A DNA stretch of 64,000 nt. Origin: Pholiota molesta (lineage: Eukaryota; Basidiomycota; Agaricomycetes; Agaricales; Strophariaceae). The translations under genes and the position numbers were made by a program. The notes under the pieces are model-generated. The model did not search any database. It had not been told where the DNA came from and was given only the letters and a program-made list of their open reading frames with translations. Below, piece after piece: positions 57,900 through 64,000 of the stretch (the first letter of the stretch is position 1; every line of letters starts with the position of its first letter). Location of the stretch: positions 1-64,000 of the forward strand of contig JACGCK010000147.1 of assembly GCA_014925825.1 (NCBI GenBank). Direction: 5' to 3'.

Positions 57900-59400
57900 A
57901 CATCTACACCAGAGAAGGAGGGGGGAAGCCAGATGTAATCGAAACCCTTGTAGAAGAGGAATCTTTGCCTGTGCTGACTTGGTCAAATTCGACCAGAAAA
58001 ACCCGCACAGTGGACTTGCTGGCAGTGAATTAAGGTAGGTCAGACATAGTTCCTGCTTTCTCTTGTATCCAGGGGCTGTACGACGACGAGAACACACCAC
58101 GGAGATATACTAAAGAAGTCATATTAAAAGAATACGGGGAAGACATGGGTGCCTTGCACCCGAGACGCGTATAGCGCTGTCTACCCTCTGGCTCGCTTTC
58201 CACAGCGAGGTGCGCGTACTCTTTGGGCATCTGATACATCTCCGTGGTGAGTTCCGTCGGCGGATGAACTACCGCAGCGGTGATTCTGGACCATCGCAAC
58301 GGATAGTTCAGTCTGGGTCAAGATAAAGGACGACAAGAGCTCGAACACGTTGTAATGACAGAGGAGGTGGGTTTCAAGTGAGATCAAGTTTGAAGCTATG
58401 ACTGATTGAGACAGAAGAGAGGGCTGCTGGAACTGTCTTTGAATTGTTTCATTCATAGCAGGCGTCGCTGTAGAGAATTCTACACCGACGCTGTGCCATG
58501 GGTACACAAGGTCGAAAGACCACCTCCGCGTCTGGGCGTGCTGGGTGATGCGCAGAGAACGAGTGAAGGGGGTGGGCAGCGGAGAAGAGTGTGTGCAGGG
58601 GATAGGAGGGCGGAGAAGGATGGAATAGCGAGGAGCGCACCTGAGATATGCACAGACGGTGCTTTCATATCTGCCAATGACGCGAGTTGTTATACAACCA
58701 TCGATCTTGCCAATTCGAACACTAGTCAAAGCTACATCCCATCACTATCATTGAGGATAGCAAGATGAATAACTTAGATTGGCGAAGACCATCGTCAGCT
58801 GAAGGTGAAGCCCAGGCAGTCGGGACAGGATGGGAAGGATGGTCTGATGGAAAGAGGAGAGCGAGATCGATGTTCGTGTAAGCTTACATGGTCCGGGCGC
58901 ACATCGTGAGAACGCGCGAACGCGGGCCGGTGTTCCCACCTCCTCCTCCTGTGACGCGTTGCAAGTCCAGCCAACCTCCACTCTCGACTATCCTTGACAA
59001 GTACCGCGGCCATCACCACCCCCTCTGCATCCCGCTATGCCTTCACCAGGAATCTCGCATGCACAGAGGAAGGCCATGTTCGGCCCATCCTCCATCACAT
59101 CACCCGTCGGAAATGGAGGGTAAGGATGGTGGGCGCGACGCCCTTTCGATAGGCGGATGTCTACTCGGCTGAGACGGTATGGGATAGGAGACCAGGTGAG
59201 CCGCAGGTTCTTTCTTGCATATGGCGTATCTATTGCCTCGATCATGCTCCTGCTCACTACCACTATAAGCGCTGCTACCGTCCCCGCGACCAACCTCACT
59301 TTCGTCCTGTCCTCCTCACGGCCCTGCCTCTCCCGACCTTGTGGCATCTATGCGCCCGTGCCCGCACTCCGACAGTGGGCCTCCTGAGTGTCGACTTTTA
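57900..59400 (+). repeat. A-B-C repeat unit 11 with 3' gene remnant
   Basis: Module A is at 57948-58069; its inner stem (CTGAC...GGTCAG, CCAG/CTGG) is kept although the outer arms are worn. Module B at 58235-58285 has GGTGAGTTC and GAACTACC arms. Module C is at 58885-58930 (ACGCGGGCCG). After C, ATGCCTTCACCAGGAATCTC at about 59038 parallels ATGCCCTCAGCAGGCACTTC of unit 12, and both run to a shared GGTGAGCCGC donor (59194 and 62328). Stops interrupt the frames. Confidence 0.6.
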
Positions 59401-60780
59401 CTGTGGCGTCGTTTATCCTTTCTTTCTAGTTGGAATCATGGACGCCGCACGGGCGCTCACCTTCGACACGACATTTATCACTTGGTCCTCAACTGACCTG
59501 CCTGCGCAACCCATGCCCTCGCGGAACACAGGCATCCGAACCCTCTTTCGCGTCCCGGATTTCTTCACCTGATGCCGTCTTACCGATTGGGCTCGGCATG
59601 GGGCCAGCGGCACATTCCCTTCTCCCAGGTCGTGCCCCATCACAGCCTCTTGTGCAAGAAAGGGCGAGCGAGCGCTGTGCCCTTCCGCTTGGGAGCGATG
59701 TAGGCTTGGGCATGGAGATGGGGACTCGAGAGATATCGATGGCACTGTGGTGAGTAGCTTCGCTGTGTCGACGCTCCGAGACGCTTCGCTCATGAAATAT
59801 CCTTGTTCAGCAGCATAGCCACCACCGTCACCGCGGACGGTCTTAGCGTCCCTTGGCTCCGACGAAAATTGACGACAGACCTGATTGCATGATGCCAATG
59901 AGGAACGCTTCCTTCTCGTGATAGGGCTCACGTCCGTGTATGCGAGATGCGCGTATATGTTTGTGGATACTACGATCTTCCTCGCGAGTGCCGCGATTTC
60001 TCTAATTCCTCAGGCAGGCGCTCGTATCTGCGCCGCGATGCTTCGTCCAGTGTCTGCACGTCGTCATGCGATACATGTGGCATGCAAAAGACCCATTGGT
60101 CGGGGATCCTATATCCGACGGTGGCCCTGGCGAGTGCATTGGGAACGTACTTTATTTCATGTACAGGGCTCGCGAATGTCATTCTGGAAACTGCTCGTTT
60201 CGATGACCTAGGATGAAGCATGCATGTTGATGTGCGGTGGAGCGGCGCGCTGCGTAGATATGTATATTATAAAGAAATTGTACTTCAGTATCGAACTTGA
60301 ATACTACTAGTACCCACGAAACTTGTCAGGGTATCATCTGTAAGGAGTCGTCGTTGTGGGAGGTATCTCGTACACCGCAATACGCAATGGGCTCCGCCCA
60401 TCTGGATCGTGCGTCTCCTTCCAGGCCACTCGTCAAGTTCACGGAAAGGAAGCTTTGACGATGCGATGCAAAGAAGAACTGTGCGGCATGCGATGGAGCA
60501 CAACTGGCGGGGTTGTGGGAAGGGAATATGAGACGGCGGAATGCTCGCATTCGGATTGATCCTGTAGGGATTTGTGGTGTTCTAGAGATCCTGGTGTATG
60601 ATTTATCATGTGCGAGCTCTACTACGAATAGCTATCCGCGCGACGTCGCTTGAAGCACAAAGCCGAAGGAATGAATCCAAAAATATACCCGCGATCTGAC
60701 GGAGAAGGACCTGGGAGGCACGCGTGGATGAATACACCGGAGGTTCTCCCATCTAGGTTGGAATACAGGGTCAGTGGGGG
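59400..60780. other. Remnants and intergenic DNA after unit 11
   Basis: Hydrophobic stretches at 59950-60030 (+; MFVDTTIFLASAAISLI) resemble the membrane-like segment at 62900-62970 after unit 12. The rest shows no consistent coding frame. It is probably a decayed member of the same family. Confidence 0.3.
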
Positions 60781-63440
60781 AAGAGGGAATACAGAAAGGA
60801 AGTGTAAAAACACTGATATCATCGATGTCCCTTTGTACAAGAGGACGCGCAGAAACCCAAAACAGGGTCGATTATAATTTGGCCGGAAGTGCCCGCGGTG
60901 GGCACCAGCTGGGAACCAAATTGATGATGCGGTACTTCCGGCGTCCTCTTGTACTCAGGCGAATCGAGTACAGCGCTGAGATGGGATATGATTTCGATTA
61001 CACGAAGAAGCCTGGGACGATGAGCGGACACTGTATCGGAGACGCTTGTACAGTGCTTTCCATCCCCTAATCCGCGTGCGGTAGGGAGGTGCGTGAGCCG
61101 TGCATGCTGCATCACTGGCGTCGTTGAGGTTGGTGACTTTGGGGAGTGAGTGCTAGTGAGCCACCATCGCAGGGATGGATACTTCCCTCAAGGGAAGAGT
61201 AGAGCACGCGAACGCGATGTCGTCACAAAGGCGCAACGGCGCCCCCGATTGAAAAAAATAAAGGGAGAAGATGCTCGGACAGCCGCTCTGTTGTGACAGA
61301 GCCCATACGCCATGCGCATCAGAACACAGAGCAAGGGAGATAGCTCCTCGCCTGACCATGAACAGCTCTCCCGAACGCGCACAGACTGACGTGATCTGAT
61401 GAACCACAAAAGACAGAGAGGAGGTCTCATCCGAAGCTTTATTGGCGGATCGACATGGCTACTGGAGGTAGTATAGACTGCCGCTCCAGCAGACCGTCAC
61501 TGGGGAGAATGCGGAATCTCCTTTGGACGCCGTGTCGAATGCATGCCTCCGGTGATCGACCTCGTTGAGCCAATGTATGGATAGTCTGAATTGAATCACG
61601 AGAAGAAAGATGGAAGAAAGTCCACAGTGGAGAAGAAATGGGGCAAAAGAGGGAAACGAAGGGGAAGAACGGAGCGCACTAGGGATATACGCACCACCTT
61701 GATGTCAATTCTCCTGCGTGGTCGCAGAAGTGTTGTGGAGCAGCCATACTGCGACGAACGATCTGACTAGGGAGAATCCTGCATAGAGATCGAGAGACTG
61801 CGAGAGAGTCGTGGTCGTGGTAGGATCGAAGCTCAGGCGCATGGTCCGGGCGCACAACCAACTGCATCGTGAGAACGCTTGGGTGCTCGGGCCGCCCTCA
61901 CCCGATGGCCGCACTCGCTCGCAATTGCCTCTCCCCAACCTCTCCCTTTCCTCGACTCTCCCGCAGTCCGTTCCGCGCGTCACCCCTCCTGTGATACAAG
62001 CTTGCAGTTGAAGCCTCTCGATCTAGGTTCTTCGACCACCCTCCCCTCGCGTCGCATCTACGCAGACGCTGGCCCTCGTCCTACCTTCACCTTGATTATC
62101 TACACAAGTCCCGCGCCCATTGCCTCTCCGACTCCTTACCCGCTATGCCCTCAGCAGGCACTTCGCATGCACGGAGATAGACTGCGAACTGCCATGTTCT
62201 CGGCCAGTCATCCATTAAATTTACATCACAACGTTCGACGGATGTAGAGCGAAGATTCAGATAGGCGCGATAACCTCTAACTAGGCGGTCATCTGCAAGA
62301 CTGGGGAGTCATGGAATCTGGGGACAGGTGAGCCGCGGATCTTGGTCTGCTGCTGTCATATCTAATGCTTCGCTCACACTCTTGCTCATCGCCGTTACAG
62401 GTGCTGTCATTATCACCGATGCTGCCAATCTTGCCTCCTCCTTGTCGTCATCGCAGCCTTTCCCCTCCCGATTGTCAACCGCACTCTAGAACTTGCCGCA
62501 TTGAACATTACTCCCTCTCTCTAAGCTCTTCTCGCCATCTCTCTCTGGCGCATGTATGATACGTGGCGCTCTTTCGCCTTCATTGATTCTCCTCGTCCTT
62601 GTTTCTCTCCCTGTTGAATTCGAGGCCTGAAGCGCCGATCGCCCACAGTTTTCTCAGGATAGCCCGGCGATGCATGCCCTTACGCGACATGGACATTCCC
62701 GACACGTCGTCTCCATTCCGTATTCCCTCGTCTTGGTGTCGTTCTATCACGATTATGTGCGAGCAGGTGGCCGCATATTCCCACTATATTACACTGGAAG
62801 GACGTGCATTGTGCTCTAGGTATTGCGGCTGGTATGGGCATAGAGAAGCGACGATGTCGAGGATGCGGTGAGTATCATAGCTCGGTATCAGCGTCTGCCA
62901 ACTGCGTTATTCATGTTCCTCCTCATCAGTGTTACTGCCATCGTCACGGCGGCCGGTCACACTATCGCTTCCGCTCTACGCTGCGTCACAACCCTCCGCC
63001 TCGCGCTCTGCTGGCATGCGGGCGCTTCAGAGCATCCAACTTCTGCAAATGAAGAAGTAACGACTGACTCAACGACGTCCATTATTGACAATCCGTGACT
63101 ACCTATTCGCGATATGGCTCTCGTCTGCATGCCAGATGCTCGTATCCGTTTGCTGTCACTGTCATTACTTTTTGAAAGCATGCGCACTGATATCTGCCCC
63201 ATCGAGGTTCGAGTGATGGCTGGACATCACATTGCAAAAAACGAGGTATGTCGTCCGCCGGTAATTCTACCATTATGGACGCGTTGCGTTTAGTGACCTC
63301 AGTTGAATCCTTTCGACACATTGGGCAAGCGGTGGTCTTCGCAGAGATCCTACTGGGTGCCACTCAAAGGAACAATGGCTCCGCACTCGGAAGCGATGTG
63401 TTATCGGATCTTCAGAGGACGGGTAAGTGATAATCGATGT
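60780..63440 (+). repeat. A-B-C repeat unit 12 with the longest gene remnant
   Basis: Module A at 60832-60954 has arms GTACAAGAGGACGC and GCGTCCTCTTGTAC and an inner stem GTGCCC/GGGCAC. Module B is at 61490-61550 (GGAGA/TCTCC), module C at 61835-61910. From 62130 to 63430 there are gene-like pieces: an intron-like stretch from 62328, hydrophobic runs such as SCLLLVVIAAFPLPIVNRTL and TALFMFLLISVTAIVTAAG, and a last frame ending LLGATQRNNGSALGSDVLSD. They suggest a multi-pass membrane protein with frame breaks. The family is not recognised. Confidence 0.55.
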
Positions 63441-64000
63441 AGATTAGTATGTCGGTTCGAGTTCTGTGGAGGTGATGATAGCGTTCTTGGGGGTAATCAT
63501 TGCCTCCGTCCATTGTTCTTTGTTGTTTTATCACATGAAATTGGAATTGTGATTTTGAGATGAATAGAGGTGCGGGCGATCCGAGCGAGTATAGATGGAT
63601 GGGTGGGCTATCAAGTGTTCTGGTGATTCTTCTATACATCGATTACACATGCAATTGCGGGCGCTTCAAATATAACGATCGCATTGTGAAATCAAGGCAG
63701 ATGATATGGACCGCATTGAGGTTCGAGGAAAACTGATTTGGGACTGTGCTCGCTGCCTAGCATTTGACCCATGACATTCAGTTCTGTGCGCTTCGCATTG
63801 TTCGACGTATTTACTATTCGCAAAGAAAGTAGTGTATGCAAAGCGCAGCTTTTGGTGTTGGTGGCTGCGAACATGTTTATGGGATCGATGATGAATGACA
63901 TCATGTATCGGATTTGGAGTTGATTCTGAAAGCAGACTTCAGTTCGATGTTCGTACAAGGAAAAAATGGATTTATTAATGCTCGAAGCAAAGAGCTCTTG
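63441..64000. other. Window end; no gene recognised
   Basis: The DNA is AT-rich with small frames on both strands (for example 63692-63958, minus). None shows a motif or splice partner inside the window. Confidence 0.3.

Overview
The window is nuclear DNA of a filamentous basidiomycete, most likely an Agaricomycete. Genes are cut by many 45-70 bp GT-AG introns. The families point the same way: a GPI-type plant-like heme peroxidase, a TET/JBP dioxygenase, a GEN1-like XPG nuclease, a BTG/Tob homologue and a TPR protein. There are no operons, rRNA genes or CRISPR arrays. I rebuilt the gene models by hand from splice sites and reading-frame continuity.

Layout. 1-360: the 3' exons of mitochondrial ATP synthase subunit g. 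361-4700: a decayed repeat block interrupted by a 1.73-kb hAT-like element. 4732-6981: an eight-exon secreted peroxidase. 7915-9678 (-): a multi-exon protein of unknown function with a basic C-terminus. 13656-20664: a probable mobile cassette with a SAP-like DNA-binding gene (+), a tyrosine recombinase (-), a TET/JBP dioxygenase (-, damaged) and a degenerate histone H2A-like gene (-). 21846-25809 (-): a GEN1/XPG-type nuclease broken by a 1,034-bp hAT-like insertion with an 8-bp target duplication. 26289-28082: a C2H2 zinc-finger protein. 28537-30705: small genes including a secreted Cys-rich protein. 43307-44061: a LecB-type calcium lectin. 46484-47535 (-): a TPR protein. 49671-51029: a BTG/Tob protein. 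56348-57279: a four-exon unknown gene.

The most unusual part fills most of 11-13 kb and 31-63 kb. About a dozen copies of a roughly 1-2 kb unit all lie on the + strand. Each intact unit carries the same ordered modules: A, a nested double hairpin with CAAGAGGAGG/CCTCCTCTTG outer arms; B, a short hairpin of the GAGAAT/ATTCTC type; and C, a conserved patch containing T/CTCGGGCCGC. Copies differ, yet the paired arms change together (GGAGG/CCTCC, GGAAG/CTTCC, GGACG/CGTCC). Such covariation suggests selection on a folded structure, either an RNA or a DNA hairpin. Many units are followed by stop-ridden remnants of what seems to be one gene family. Two 1.73-1.74 kb elements with GTGCG-rich ends and 8-bp target duplications form a second repeat family, and one of them sits inside a module C.
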